DNA of 64,000 nt from Amycolatopsis sp. FBCC-B4732 (GTDB taxonomy: Bacteria; Actinomycetota; Actinomycetes; Mycobacteriales; Pseudonocardiaceae), in NCBI RefSeq assembly GCF_023008405.1, contig NZ_CP095376.1:1512001-1576000 (forward strand), written 5' to 3'. A program made the translations under genes and the position numbers. This document shows positions 40,276 to 50,311 of this stretch, piece after piece. The notes below the pieces were generated by a model that was not told the DNA's origin, did not search any database, and was given only the letters and a program-made list of their open reading frames with translations. Each line of letters begins with the position of its first letter. The stretch's first letter is position 1.

Positions 40276-41604
40276 GTGGCCTCAACAGTCGGTGTCGATG
40301 ACTATGCCCTCACCAGAGTGCCGGACCACGCCCGGTATTCGTGGTGGTCGGTCGCCGTCCAGCGGTTCGGCCAGGTGTCCGCCCTGTCCCAGTTCCTGCT
40401 CGGAGCCACCGTCGGCTTCGGGATGAGCTTCTGGAACGCGGTACTGGCGTTCACGCTCGGCTCGGTCATCCTGGAGCTCATCACCATCCTCGTCGGCGTC
40501 ATCGGCGTCCGCGAGGGCCTCTCGACGTCCATGATCGCCCGCTGGACCGGCTTCGGCCGCGGCGGCTCGGCGCTCATCGGGCTCGCCATCGGGATCAGCC
40601 TCATCGGCTGGTTCGGTATCCAGTCGGCAGTATCCGCGCAGGGGCTCGTCGCGCTCATCGGCGGCCTGCCGGAGTGGGGCTGGGCGCTGCTCTTCGGCCT
40701 GCTCGTCACCGCGATCGTCGTGCGCGGCTTCCACTCCATGGCCTGGACGGCCTACCTCACCGTGCCGGCCTTCCTGATCCTCGTCGGGTGGTCGGTGATC
40801 TCCGAGCTGACCCGCCACGACCTCGGCACGCTCGTGTCCTCGGCCCCGCCCGGCCCGGCACTGAGCCTGTTGCAGGGCACCACGCTGGTGGCGGGCGGCT
40901 TCATCGTCGGCGCCGTGATCACCCCGGACATGACCCGCTTCAACCGCACCACCGCCGACGTCGTCAAGCAGACGCTCGTCGGCATCACCCTCGGCGAGTA
41001 CGTCATCGGCCTGTCCGGCGTCCTGCTCGCGCACGCCGTCGGCAGCGCCGGCATCACCACCATCGTGACGTCGTCGGTCGGCTGGATCGGGCTGCTCATC
41101 GTCATCGCGGGCACGATGAAGATCAACGACTGGAACCTGTACTCCTCGGGGCTCGGCGTCGTGAACTTCATCGGCACGGTGTCGGGGCGCAAAGCCCACC
41201 GCGGCCTGGTGACGGCGGTGCTCGGCGTCGCGGGCAGCCTGCTCGCCGCGGCCGGGATCCTGGCGAAGTTCACCGACTTCCTCACCGTGCTGGGCGTCGC
41301 GTTCCCGCCGATCGCCGGGATCATGGTCGCCGAGTACTTCGTGGTGAAGAAGTGGCGCGGGGACCTGGAATCCGCGCGGGCGCGGGGAACCGTGCCCGAG
41401 GACGCGCCGGCGTGGGTGCCCGCCACCCTCGTCGTCTGGGTTGCCGCCGCGTTGTTCGGCGAGTTCGTCGAGTGGGGCCTGCCGAGCATCAACTCGCTCG
41501 TCGTGGCCTTCGTCCTGTACGTCGTCGCCGGGAAGCTCGGTCTGGTGCGGGGGATCGGCAGCAGCCGGACCGCCGAGGCCGCTCCCGCCGTCCAGTCTGC
41601 TTAA
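40276..41604 (+). CDS. NCS1-family permease (purine/cytosine/hydantoin type)
   Basis: A 442-residue membrane transporter with about 12 helices, of the nucleobase:cation symporter-1 group (CodB/Mhp1-like). Features: FGMSFWNAVLAFTLGS, LIGWFGIQSAV, ITPDMTRFNRT and GVAFPPIAGIMVAEYFVVKK. It should import a nucleobase, hydantoin or related heterocycle for the downstream enzymes. GTG 40276 follows GAAGGAGGT. It starts a seven-gene operon. Confidence 0.93.
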   Translation: MASTVGVDDYALTRVPDHARYSWWSVAVQRFGQVSALSQFLLGATVGFGMSFWNAVLAFTLGSVILELITILVGVIGVREGLSTSMIARWTGFGRGGSALIGLAIGISLIGWFGIQSAVSAQGLVALIGGLPEWGWALLFGLLVTAIVVRGFHSMAWTAYLTVPAFLILVGWSVISELTRHDLGTLVSSAPPGPALSLLQGTTLVAGGFIVGAVITPDMTRFNRTTADVVKQTLVGITLGEYVIGLSGVLLAHAVGSAGITTIVTSSVGWIGLLIVIAGTMKINDWNLYSSGLGVVNFIGTVSGRKAHRGLVTAVLGVAGSLLAAAGILAKFTDFLTVLGVAFPPIAGIMVAEYFVVKKWRGDLESARARGTVPEDAPAWVPATLVVWVAAALFGEFVEWGLPSINSLVVAFVLYVVAGKLGLVRGIGSSRTAEAAPAVQSA

Positions 41605-41615
41605 GGAGAACCTTC

Positions 41616-43157
41616 GTGCGCATCGGCATCGACGTCGGCGGCACCAACACCGACGCTGTCCTGCTCGACGGCCGTCAGGTGCTCGCCTCGGTCAAGACCA
41701 GCACGACCGCGGACGTCACCTCGGGCATCGTCGCCGCGATCGACGGCCTGCAGCGGCAACGCGCGTTCGACCCGGCGGCGGTGCGGGCGGTGATGATCGG
41801 CACCACGCACTTCATCAACGCCCTCGTCGAGGCCCACCGGCTCGCGCCGACCGCGGCCGTGCGGCTGAGCCTGCCCGCCGGGGCGTCGCTGCCGCCGATG
41901 GTCGACTGGCCGCAGCGGCTCGTCGACGCGGTGTCGGGGCGCAGCTACCTGGTCCACGGTGGACACGAGTTCGACGGCCGCCACATCGCGGAGCTCGACG
42001 AGAGCGAACTGCGCAAGGCCGCCGACGACATGGGGGCGGCCGGGGTGCGCAGCGTCGCCATCACCTCGGTCTTCTCCCCGGTCAACGCCGAGTTCGAGAC
42101 CCGCGCGGCCGAGATCATCGGCGGGCAGCTGCCGGACGTCGCGATCTCGCTGTCCCACGAGATCGGCCGGATCGGCCTGCTGGAGCGGGAAAACGCGACG
42201 GTGATCAACGCGGCGCTGCGGGAGCTGGCCGCGCACATCGTCGACGGGCTGTCCGCGTCGGTCACCGGCGCGGGCATCACCGCACCGCTGTACCTGAGCC
42301 AGAACGACGGCACGCTGATGGACGTCGACTTCGCCCGCCGCTACCCGGTGGCGACCTTCGCCTCCGGGCCGACGAACTCGATGCGCGGCGCGGCGATCCT
42401 GTCCGGTTCGGACACGTGCGCGGTGGTCGACGTCGGCGGCACGACGTCGGACGTCGGTGTGCTGCGGCAGGGATTTCCCCGTGAGGCGACCACGGACGTC
42501 AGCGTGGCCGGCATCCGCACCAACTTCCGGATGCCGGACGTGCTGTCGATCGGCATCGGCGGCGGCAGCCGGGTGCGCGGGAACGTCACCGTCGGCCCGG
42601 ATTCCGTCGGCTACGAGCTGACGTCGAAGGCGCTCGTCTTCGGCGGGGACACGCTCACCGCGACCGACATCGCGGTCGCCGCCGGCCGCGCGGAGATCGG
42701 CGACCCGTCGCTGGTGTCGCATTTGGACAAGGCGCTGGTCCGGGCGGCGCTGGACCGCATCGCCGCCGAGGTGTCCGATGTGGTCGAACGGATGCGGACG
42801 TCCGCCGAGCCGTTGCCGGTCGTGGCGGTCGGCGGTGGTTCGGTGCTGCTGCCGGACGAGCTCGCCGGGTGCGGCGAAGTCCACCGGCCCGAGAACTACG
42901 CGGTGGCCAACGCGATCGGCGCGGCCATCGCGCAGATCGGCGGCGAGGTCGACCGCGTCTACGTGATCGAACCCGGCCGCCGCGAAGCGGTCGTCGACGA
43001 GGCGAAGCAGGAGGCCGTGGACCGCGCGGTCGCCGCCGGTGCGTCGCCGGCTTCGGTCGGCATCGTCGACTTCGACGAGGTGCCCATCCCGTACCTGCCC
43101 GGCAACGCCACGCGCATCCGCGTCAAGGCCGTCGGCGACCTGCAGCTGGGGGCGTGA
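41616..43157 (+). CDS. Hydantoinase/oxoprolinase subunit A (HyuA-like)
   Basis: A 513-residue protein with two ATPase phosphate-binding motifs DVGGTNTD (6-13) and DVGGTTSD (near 270). The family, N-methylhydantoinase A and 5-oxoprolinase A, hydrolyses cyclic amides with ATP, usually with an HyuB partner. No HyuB gene is adjacent. It is shorter than full-length HyuA (about 680), like the stand-alone forms found with DUF917 genes. The GTG at 41616 follows AAGGAGAA 12 bp after the permease stop. Confidence 0.92.
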   Translation: MRIGIDVGGTNTDAVLLDGRQVLASVKTSTTADVTSGIVAAIDGLQRQRAFDPAAVRAVMIGTTHFINALVEAHRLAPTAAVRLSLPAGASLPPMVDWPQRLVDAVSGRSYLVHGGHEFDGRHIAELDESELRKAADDMGAAGVRSVAITSVFSPVNAEFETRAAEIIGGQLPDVAISLSHEIGRIGLLERENATVINAALRELAAHIVDGLSASVTGAGITAPLYLSQNDGTLMDVDFARRYPVATFASGPTNSMRGAAILSGSDTCAVVDVGGTTSDVGVLRQGFPREATTDVSVAGIRTNFRMPDVLSIGIGGGSRVRGNVTVGPDSVGYELTSKALVFGGDTLTATDIAVAAGRAEIGDPSLVSHLDKALVRAALDRIAAEVSDVVERMRTSAEPLPVVAVGGGSVLLPDELAGCGEVHRPENYAVANAIGAAIAQIGGEVDRVYVIEPGRREAVVDEAKQEAVDRAVAAGASPASVGIVDFDEVPIPYLPGNATRIRVKAVGDLQLGA

Positions 43158-44227
43158 TGCGCGAGATCACCGAGCACGACCTCGACGACATCGCCCGCGG
43201 TGCCGCCATCCTCGGCACCGGGGGCGGTGGCGACCCGTACATCGGCAGGCTGCTGGCGCTTTCGGCGGTGCGGGAGCACGGCGCGGTGCCGCTGGTTCCG
43301 CTGGCGGAGGTGGGCGACGACGCCGTCGTGCTGCCGGTCGCGATGATGGGCGCGCCGACCGTCATGGTGGAGAAGCTGCCGTCGGCCGAGCAGGTGGGCC
43401 TGGCCGCGCGCACGCTCGCCGGCTACCTCGGCAAGGAGCTGACGCACATCGCGTGCGCCGAAGCCGGGGGCGTCAACTCGCTCATCCCGGTCGTCGCGGC
43501 CGCGCAGCTCGGCCTGCCGCTGGTCGACGCCGACGGGATGGGGCGAGCGTTCCCCGAGCTGCAGATGGTACTTCCCACACTGTATGGAATCCGGGCCACG
43601 CCGATGTCGATCGCCGACGAAAAGGGCAACCGCGGCGTATTGGATACCGTCGACAATCGCTGGGCTGAGCGGCTGGCGCGCTCGGCGACCATCGACATGG
43701 GCTGCTCGGCGATGATCAGCAACTACGCCATGTCCGGCGGCCAGGCACGGGAATCCCTGGTGCCGGGCACGCTGAGCCTGTGCGCCGAACTGGGCGCCCT
43801 GGTCCGGGCCGCACGTGCCGCGCACGAGGATCCCGTCGCCCGGGTCGTCTCCCGGCTGGGCGGACGGCGGCTGTTCAGCGGCAAGGTCGTAGACGTCGCC
43901 CGCCGGACGGTCACCGGGTTCGCCCGCGGCGAAGCGAAACTGTCCGGAATGGACGACGACACCGGCGCGGAACTGGTGCTGCGCTTCCAGAACGAGCACC
44001 TGGTGGCCGAGCGCGACGGTGTCGTCCAGGCGTCGGTGCCCGACCTGATCTGCACGCTGGAACGCGAGTCCGGCGAGGCGGTGACGACCGAAGGGCTGCG
44101 GTACGGCCAGCGCGTCACGGTGATCGCCGCGCCCGCCGACCCGCGCTGGCACACGCCGGAGGGCATCGCGCTCGCCGGCCCGCGGTACTTCGGCTACGAC
44201 ATCGACCCGATCGGGGTGGCCGGGTGA
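43157..44227 (+). CDS. DUF917-family protein, copy 1
   Basis: A 356-residue DUF917 protein of unknown biochemistry, often found with hydantoinase A genes. Marks: ARGAAILGTGGGGDPYIGR (14-32), MMGAPTVMVEKLPS, CAEAGGVNSLIPV, VDADGMGRAFPELQM and LRYGQRVTVI. The start overlaps the HyuA stop by one base (TGATG). It shares the whole layout with the next gene, so the two arose by duplication and may form a heteromer with HyuA. Confidence 0.9.
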   Translation: MREITEHDLDDIARGAAILGTGGGGDPYIGRLLALSAVREHGAVPLVPLAEVGDDAVVLPVAMMGAPTVMVEKLPSAEQVGLAARTLAGYLGKELTHIACAEAGGVNSLIPVVAAAQLGLPLVDADGMGRAFPELQMVLPTLYGIRATPMSIADEKGNRGVLDTVDNRWAERLARSATIDMGCSAMISNYAMSGGQARESLVPGTLSLCAELGALVRAARAAHEDPVARVVSRLGGRRLFSGKVVDVARRTVTGFARGEAKLSGMDDDTGAELVLRFQNEHLVAERDGVVQASVPDLICTLERESGEAVTTEGLRYGQRVTVIAAPADPRWHTPEGIALAGPRYFGYDIDPIGVAG

Positions 44228-45318
44228 GCTGGACCCTGACCGAGGACGACCTGCCGGACCTCGCCCGCGGCGCCGCCGTGCTCGGCACCGGCGGCGGCGG
44301 CGACCCGTACGTCGGGCGGCTGCTCGTGCGCGAAGCCATCCGCGAGCACGGGCCGATCACGATCCTCGAGCCGTCCGAAGTGGACGACGACGCCCTGGTG
44401 ATCCCGACCGCGCAGATGGGCGCGCCGACCGTCGTGCACGAGAAGCTGCCCAACGGCGCCGAACCCGTGCTGGCGCTGCGGACGCTGGAGAAGCACCTCG
44501 GCAGGCGCGCGGACGCGACCATGCCGATCGAGTGCGGGGGCATCAACTCGATGATCCCGCTGATCGTCGGCGCCCGGCTCGGGCTGCCGGTGGTCGACGC
44601 CGACGGCATGGGCCGGGCATTCCCGGAGCTGCAGATGGAAACGTTCGGTGTATACGGTATCCCGGGCTCGCCGATGGCGATCGGCGGCGAACGCGGCGAG
44701 ACGACGGTGATCGACACAGGCGCGGACAACCGGCGGATGGAGTGGCTGGCCCGCGGGGTCACCATCCGCCTCGGCGGTGTCGCGCACATCGCCGAGTACG
44801 CGATGAGCGGCGCCGACGTCAAGCGGACCGCCGTGCCGCGAACGCTTTCGCTGGCGCTGACCGTGGGCCGGACGATCCGGGAAGCGCGGGCGGCCAACGA
44901 GGACCCCGTCGACCGGCTCGCTTCGGCGTTGCGCTCGACGCCGTACGAGCACCTGCGGGTGCTGTTCCGCGGCAAGGTGTCCGATGTGGAGCGCCGGACC
45001 GAGGCGGGCTTCGCGCGCGGGCGCGCGGCGGCGGTGTCGTTCGACGGTTCGAGCAAGCTGGAGATCCTGTTCCAGAACGAAAACCTGCTGGCCACTGTGG
45101 ACGGTGAGGTGCGCTGCCTGGTGCCGGACCTGATCTGCGTGCTGGAGTCGGCGACGGCCGAGCCGATCACCACCGAAACCCTGCGCTACGGCCAGCGCGT
45201 CACCGTCGTCGGCATCTCGACCCCGCCGCTGATGCGCACGCCGGAAGCCCTGGACACCTTCGGCCCGGGCGCGTTCGGGCTGCCGCACGACTTCGTCCCC
45301 GTGGAGGAGATCGGATGA
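44224..45318 (+). CDS. DUF917-family protein, copy 2
   Basis: A 364-residue paralogue of the preceding protein. Same blocks: ARGAAVLGTGGGGDPYVGR, QMGAPTVVHEKLPNG, CGGINSMIPL, VDADGMGRAFPELQM, LRYGQRVTVVG. GTG 44224 overlaps the copy 1 stop by 4 bp (GTGA). The Gly-rich and metal-like VDADGMGRAF motifs are conserved, so both copies are likely active. Confidence 0.9.
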   Translation: MSWTLTEDDLPDLARGAAVLGTGGGGDPYVGRLLVREAIREHGPITILEPSEVDDDALVIPTAQMGAPTVVHEKLPNGAEPVLALRTLEKHLGRRADATMPIECGGINSMIPLIVGARLGLPVVDADGMGRAFPELQMETFGVYGIPGSPMAIGGERGETTVIDTGADNRRMEWLARGVTIRLGGVAHIAEYAMSGADVKRTAVPRTLSLALTVGRTIREARAANEDPVDRLASALRSTPYEHLRVLFRGKVSDVERRTEAGFARGRAAAVSFDGSSKLEILFQNENLLATVDGEVRCLVPDLICVLESATAEPITTETLRYGQRVTVVGISTPPLMRTPEALDTFGPGAFGLPHDFVPVEEIG

Positions 45319-46025
45319 GCTTGGCCGGGAAGCAGGTCGTGATCATCGGTGGTGGTTCGGGCATCGGGCGGGCAGTGGCCCGGCGGGCCGCCGCTTCGGG
45401 TGCGTCGGTCCACCTCGGCGGGCGGACGCCGGAGAAGCTGTCGGCGGCGGCGAAGGAGTTCGACGGGACCTGGCAGGTCGTCGACAACACCGACCAGGAC
45501 TCGCTGGCGGCGTTCTTCGGTGCCCTCGACCGCGTCGACCACCTGTTCACGCCCGCCGCGTCCTACACGGTCGGGCCGCTGCGGGAGCTGAGCGACGAGG
45601 ACGCCGCCAGCCCGTTCACGACGAAGTTCTGGGGTCAGTACCACGCCGTCAAGCACGCGGTGCCGAAGCTGGCGCCGGACGCGTCGGTCGTGCTGATGTC
45701 GGGCGCGGCGAGCGTCCGGCCGCCCGGTGCCGCGCCCGCGTACGTCGCCTGCAACGCCGCCGTCGAAGGGCTCGGGCGGGGGCTGGCGGTCGAGCTGGCG
45801 CCGGTCCGGGTGAACGTCGTCGCGCCGGGCACGATCGACGGCGACCTCTGGGCCGGGCGGCCGGCGGACGTCCGGGAGGCGAGCTTCGACCAGTACTCGC
45901 GGGACACGCTGCTGCACCGCGTCGGGAAGGAGTCCGAAGTGGCCGATGCGGTGCTGTACCTGTTCGGCAGCACGTACACCACCGGGTCGACGCTGTACCC
46001 CGACGGTGGGTACGCGCTGCGCTGA
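45315..46025 (+). CDS. SDR-like protein with Lys-to-Asn change in the active site
   Basis: A 236-residue classical short-chain dehydrogenase fold with GGGSGIG (12-18), a Ser region (LMSGAASV) and the Tyr in YVACN, where the family has Y-x3-K. The Lys that lowers the Tyr pKa and binds the cofactor ribose is replaced by Asn. NAG motif is also altered (TPAASYT). It may be a non-classical enzyme or binding protein. It starts 4 bp inside the DUF917 stop. Confidence 0.88.
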   Translation: MSLAGKQVVIIGGGSGIGRAVARRAAASGASVHLGGRTPEKLSAAAKEFDGTWQVVDNTDQDSLAAFFGALDRVDHLFTPAASYTVGPLRELSDEDAASPFTTKFWGQYHAVKHAVPKLAPDASVVLMSGAASVRPPGAAPAYVACNAAVEGLGRGLAVELAPVRVNVVAPGTIDGDLWAGRPADVREASFDQYSRDTLLHRVGKESEVADAVLYLFGSTYTTGSTLYPDGGYALR

Positions 46026-46046
46026 CCTCGTCTACTGTGGTCAGTC

Positions 46047-47117
46047 ATGCGCATCACCGCCGGTGACGTGGCCGCCCTCGAGCGCGGGGTGGCCCTGCTC
46101 GGGTCCGGCGGTGGCGGGGACACCGTCACCGCCGCCGTGCTGCTGCGCCGGCTGGTCGAAGGCGGCCGCGAACCCGAGGTGTCCGCGATCGGCGAGCTGG
46201 CGCCGGACGCGCGGGTCGTGCCGGTCGGGGTCGTCGGCGCGACCGCGGCGTTCACCGAGAAGCTGCCGGGCGGCGACGAGTTCGCGGCCGCGGTGGCCGC
46301 CGTCGAACGCTGGACCGGTCAGCGCGCCGACGCGCTGATGTCCATCGAGATCGGCGGCCTCAACGGGCTGCTGCCGCTGGTCGTGGCCCAGCAGCTCGGG
46401 CTCGCCTACGCCGACGCCGACCTTTCGGGCCGAGGCCTGCCCCGGCTCGACCAGTTCTCCGTCGCGGCGACCGGCCGCGGGATCGCGCCGGCCGCGCTGG
46501 CCGAACCCGGCGGCCAGGTGGTGGTGCTGGCGGCCGGGTCCGACGCCGTCATCGAGCGGGGGACCCGCGCGTTCCTGGCCGGTTCCGGTGGCTGGGCGGC
46601 GTTCGCGCTCGCGCCGATCCCGGCCGGGGAGCTGGCGGAGTGCGCGGTGCCGGGGACGACGAGCGGTGCGCTGGCGCTCGGCCGCCGCGTGCTGGCCGTG
46701 GGGGAGAGCCCGGCGCGCGCGGCGCTCGAAACGGCGTTGGACGGCTCGGTGCTGGCCCGCGGCCGCGTCCTCGAGGTGGCGCGGCACGTCGGGCCGGGGC
46801 AGCACGGCAGCCCGGGCTTCGGCCGCGGCAGCGTCACCCTGGCCGACCACCGCGACGGCTCGTTGCTGCGGCTGGAAATGGAGAACGAATACCTGCTGGC
46901 GCTGCGCGACGGCGCTCCGGTGGCGTCGACCCCGGACGTGCTGTCGGTGCTCGACCACCGCACCGGCGTCCCGGTGTCGTGCGACGCGATCCGCGCGGGC
47001 GTGGAGGTCGACGTGGTCCGCCTGGCGGCGGCGCCGTTCTGGACCGACCCGCGCTGGCTGCCGGTGGTGCGCCCCCGCGCGTACGGCATCGACTGCGACC
47101 CGGTGGGCCTCCCGTGA
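46047..47117 (+). CDS. DUF917-family protein, divergent copy 3
   Basis: A 356-residue, more divergent DUF917 member: ERGVALLGSGGGGDTVTAAV (12-31), GVVGATAAFTEKLPGG, SIEIGGLNGLLPL, YADADLSGRGLPRLDQ. The DPY motif after GGGG and the ADGMGRAF block are changed, so this copy may have a different function. It follows the SDR-like gene by 21 bp and overlaps the PucR gene by 4 bp. Confidence 0.85.
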   Translation: MRITAGDVAALERGVALLGSGGGGDTVTAAVLLRRLVEGGREPEVSAIGELAPDARVVPVGVVGATAAFTEKLPGGDEFAAAVAAVERWTGQRADALMSIEIGGLNGLLPLVVAQQLGLAYADADLSGRGLPRLDQFSVAATGRGIAPAALAEPGGQVVVLAAGSDAVIERGTRAFLAGSGGWAAFALAPIPAGELAECAVPGTTSGALALGRRVLAVGESPARAALETALDGSVLARGRVLEVARHVGPGQHGSPGFGRGSVTLADHRDGSLLRLEMENEYLLALRDGAPVASTPDVLSVLDHRTGVPVSCDAIRAGVEVDVVRLAAAPFWTDPRWLPVVRPRAYGIDCDPVGLP

Positions 47118-48595
47118 GCCTGCGGCGGGTGCTCGCGTTGCCCGGCTGGGCCGAGCACGTCCGGTTGCTCGCCGGTGCGGCCGGGCTCGACCGTCCACTC
47201 GCGACGGTTCAGGCCACTTTGGATGCTTCGCGGACGCCGGTGGCGGGGGAGCTGACCGTCGTCGTCCGGCCGGTCGCCGGGACCGACTGGCAGATCGACG
47301 CGCTCCTGCGCCGGTGCGCCGACGCCGGGGCGGCCGCCGTGCTGCTGCCCGGTGCCGCGCCGCTCACCGCGTCACGGCTGCTCGCCGACCGGCTCGCGGT
47401 TCCGTTGCTGGGTACCGGTGCGCCGCCGCTGGACCTGCTCGTCGAGGCCCGGCTCATGCTCGCCGCGCCCGAACTGGACCGCGCCGAACTGCTGCTGGCC
47501 ACCCACCGCGCGCTCGGCGACCGGCTGCGCCCGCCCGAAGAGGTCGTCGCGGTGCTGGGGCGGCTGCTGCGCTCGCCGGTCGCCGTGCTCGACGACCGCG
47601 GGGCGCCGCTGGCCGGTGAGGTCGCCGGGCGCGTCCGGCTCGACGAGCCGGTCCCGCAGCGAACCGAGCTCGACGACGGCGTGCTGCTGGCCCACCCGGT
47701 GCTGCTGCAGCGGCCGGCGCTGTGGCTGGCGGCCGAGCTGCGGGGAACCGAAGCCGCACGGGCCGACGTCGTCCCACCCGCGCTCGCAGTGGCGGCCGGG
47801 GTGCTGCAGCGCTGGCTGCTGGCCAACCGGCTGGAACTGGAACGGGATGCGCGCTCGCGCACAGCGTTGCTCGGCGACCTGCTGCGCCTGGACACCGAGC
47901 CCGGCGCGGACCTGCGCCGCCGCGTCGCGGACGCCGGTTGGCGGCTCGGCGGCTGGCACGTCGGGCTGCACATCGGCGTGCCGGCGGCGGTCGACACGGT
48001 GGCCCGCACCCAGGACGTCGTGCGGGCGCTGCGGGCCGGCGACGTCGAGGCGGTGGTCGTCGAGCACGGCGACGGCTGGACCGGCTGGGTCACCTTCGAC
48101 CACGAGCCGACCGCGGCGCGGGTGCGCTCGCTGGCGACCCGGCTGCAGGCGGCGCACCGCACGCTGCGCCTGGGCGCGCACATGGGCGTCGGCCGGCCGC
48201 ACGCGCGCCCGGAAGGCCTCGCGGCGACGGTCGCGGAAGCCCGCGACGCGGCCCGGCTCGCCGTGACCCGGCCGGAAACCGGGCACTTCCTGCACGTCGA
48301 CCAGCTCGGCATGGCCCAGCTGCTGCTGGAGTGGACCCGCACGGACACGTTCGAGCCGGCCGCGCGGGCCCTGATCGCCCCACTGCTGGACGCCCCGGGC
48401 GACCTGGTCCGCACCCTGGCGGCCTACCTGGACGCGGAGTCGTCCCTCGCCGAGACGGCCACGGTGCTGGGCGTGCACCGCAACACCGTGGCCGCGCGGG
48501 TGGCGCGGATTTCGCAGCTGCTCGGCGTCGACCTGTCCCGCCCGGACGAGAGGCTGGCGCTGCACCTCGCGTCCCGGGCGGTGACGTTGGAGTGA
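47114..48595 (+). CDS. PucR-family transcriptional regulator
   Basis: A 493-residue regulator. The N-terminal PucR domain starts at once (LRRVLALPGWAEHVRLLAG). A GGDEF-like middle region follows (LGGWHVGLHIGVPAAVD). The C-terminal HTH_30 is clear: DLVRTLAAYLDAESSLAETA, LGVHRNTVAARVARISQL. PucR-type proteins control purine, pyrimidine and related catabolism in response to intermediates. It is the last gene of the permease-HyuA-DUF917 operon and probably activates it. Confidence 0.93.
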   Translation: MSLRRVLALPGWAEHVRLLAGAAGLDRPLATVQATLDASRTPVAGELTVVVRPVAGTDWQIDALLRRCADAGAAAVLLPGAAPLTASRLLADRLAVPLLGTGAPPLDLLVEARLMLAAPELDRAELLLATHRALGDRLRPPEEVVAVLGRLLRSPVAVLDDRGAPLAGEVAGRVRLDEPVPQRTELDDGVLLAHPVLLQRPALWLAAELRGTEAARADVVPPALAVAAGVLQRWLLANRLELERDARSRTALLGDLLRLDTEPGADLRRRVADAGWRLGGWHVGLHIGVPAAVDTVARTQDVVRALRAGDVEAVVVEHGDGWTGWVTFDHEPTAARVRSLATRLQAAHRTLRLGAHMGVGRPHARPEGLAATVAEARDAARLAVTRPETGHFLHVDQLGMAQLLLEWTRTDTFEPAARALIAPLLDAPGDLVRTLAAYLDAESSLAETATVLGVHRNTVAARVARISQLLGVDLSRPDERLALHLASRAVTLE

Positions 48596-50311
48596 CTAGC
48601 TGTCGTCCCCGCCGCCGGTGACGTTGCCGATGCTGGCCGGCACGCCCTTGATCATGTCGACGACGGTCTTGCCCGCGAGGCCCGACTTCCCGAACCACGG
48701 GTCGGTCATGACCTTGATCGCCGACTCGAACTTCTCGGCGCCTTCCTTGCCGAAGAGCTTGCCGAGCTCGTGCACGGAGAAGTTGCTGATCTTGTCGAAC
48801 TTCTGCATGATCTCCGGCGTCACACCGTCCACTTGGGACAGCTTGTTCTTGATGACGTCGGTCATCTGATCGGTGAACGGCTTGTGCGGCTTGGGATCCG
48901 GGGTGGGGGCGGGCGCCGGGTCCGGCTTCGGTTCGGGCGTGGTGTCGGGTTTGGGGTCGGGTTTGGGTTCCGGGGTTGCCGAGGATGAGGACGGCGCGGG
49001 CTCGGGTTTCGGTTCGGGCTTGGGTTCGGGTGTGGTGTCGGGCTTGGGCTCGGGTTTGGGTTCCGGGGTTGCCGAGGATGAGGACGGCGCGGGTTCCGGT
49101 TTCGGTTCGGGCTTGGGTTCGGGTGTGGTGTCCGGCTTGGGCTCGGGCTTGGGTTCCGGGGTTGCCGAGGATGAGGACGGCGCGGGCTCGGGTTTCGGTT
49201 CGGGCTTGGGTTCGGGTGTGGTGTCCGGCTTGGGCTCGGGCTTGGGTTCCGGGGTTGCCGAGGATGAGGACGGCGCGGGTTCCGGTTTCGGCTCGGGCTT
49301 CGGTTCCGGCGTGGCCGAGGACGGGGTGGTGTCCGGCTTGGGCTCGGGCTTCGGTTCCGGCGTGGCCGAGGACGGAGTGGTGTCCGGTTTCGGCTCGGGC
49401 TTGGGGTCCGGCGTCGGGTCCGGCTTGGGTTCCGGCGTCGCCGAAGAGGGTTTCGGGTCCGGCTTCGGCGTCGGGGTCGCGTCCGGCTTCGGGGTGGGCT
49501 TCGGGGTCGGTGTCGGGGTCAGGCTGCCCGCCGGGGGCTTTGCCGCCGCCAAGTCGTCGCCTGCCTTGCCCATCTTCGTCAGGGCCTGGAGCAGGTCGCC
49601 GAGCTTCTTCGCCAGCTGGGCCAGCTTCGCGCCGATCTTGCCCAGGGCCGTGGCCACCGTGCCGATCGTCGTGCCGATGAAGATGGCGATCGACGCGCCG
49701 AACGTCACCGGGGCCAGGGCCGCCGCGATCAGGGCGCCCTTGATGATCGTCGCGAGGAGCATCGCGATCAGGTCGCGCAGGATGCCGCGGAAGGCGCCGA
49801 CGATGCCGCCCGCGATCTTCATGTTCTTGCCGGCCTGGTCGAGGTACCAGCCGAGGGAGCCCAGCTGCTCGGTGACCGCGTCCATGTCCTTCTTGAACTG
49901 GTCCGCGGCGTTGCCGCTCCACTCCTTGAGCAGCGTGTCGAGCGCCTGCTGGTGCTGCGTCGACCACTCCTCGAGCTTCTTCTTCTGCGCGGAAAGCGCT
50001 TCACTGGCCGCCGCGATGCCGATCGGGTCGCCCATCAGGATGTCCAGCGGCCAGCGGAGGATCGTGATGTGCTCGATGAGCCAGCCGATCCCGGCCGTGA
50101 GGAGGCTGCCGATCGGGTCGAGCACGAGGCCGATCGTCTCCAGCGCCATGCCCGCGGAGCCGATGCCGATCGCGACCTTGTCGTTGTCCTTCACGGCTTT
50201 GTCCAGGCCGATCGCCGCTTCGAAGAAGCCCGCGCCGGCCGAGGCGTTGTCGCTGTTGAACAGTTCGGAGCCGTGGAGGCTGACGTCCTTGCTCTGGTAG
50301 TCGTCGCCCAC
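48596..50311 (-). CDS. Type VII secretion-like protein with long EPKP repeat region
   Basis: A 571-residue protein. The first 230 residues hold a WXG100-like helical hairpin ([40 protein letters not shown] with the W-x-G motif) and a hydrophobic helical segment ([20 protein letters not shown]). Residues 265-500 are Pro/Glu/Lys/Ser repeats with 31-residue periods. A C-terminal domain (505-571, [20 protein letters not shown]) closes it. It probably crosses or spans the wall. Its stop abuts the PucR stop tail-to-tail. Upstream gene overlaps by 1 bp. Confidence 0.75.
   Translation of the reverse strand: MGDDYQSKDVSLHGSELFNSDNASAGAGFFEAAIGLDKAVKDNDKVAIGIGSAGMALETIGLVLDPIGSLLTAGIGWLIEHITILRWPLDILMGDPIGIAAASEALSAQKKKLEEWSTQHQQALDTLLKEWSGNAADQFKKDMDAVTEQLGSLGWYLDQAGKNMKIAGGIVGAFRGILRDLIAMLLATIIKGALIAAALAPVTFGASIAIFIGTTIGTVATALGKIGAKLAQLAKKLGDLLQALTKMGKAGDDLAAAKPPAGSLTPTPTPKPTPKPDATPTPKPDPKPSSATPEPKPDPTPDPKPEPKPDTTPSSATPEPKPEPKPDTTPSSATPEPKPEPKPEPAPSSSSATPEPKPEPKPDTTPEPKPEPKPEPAPSSSSATPEPKPEPKPDTTPEPKPEPKPEPAPSSSSATPEPKPEPKPDTTPEPKPEPKPEPAPSSSSATPEPKPDPKPDTTPEPKPDPAPAPTPDPKPHKPFTDQMTDVIKNKLSQVDGVTPEIMQKFDKISNFSVHELGKLFGKEGAEKFESAIKVMTDPWFGKSGLAGKTVVDMIKGVPASIGNVTGGGDDS
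48978..49350. repeat. 93-bp tandem repeats in the T7SS-like protein
   Basis: At least four units start at 48978, 49071, 49164 and 49257, each with GCCGAGGATGAGGACGGCG, a 93-bp (31-codon) period coding for [11 protein letters not shown] and APSSSSATP blocks. Near-identity points to recent amplification. Confidence 0.85.

Noticed and set aside
48978..49350. CRISPR-like array
   Set aside because: The 93-bp repeats lie inside a coding frame, have no unique spacers and encode Pro-rich protein.
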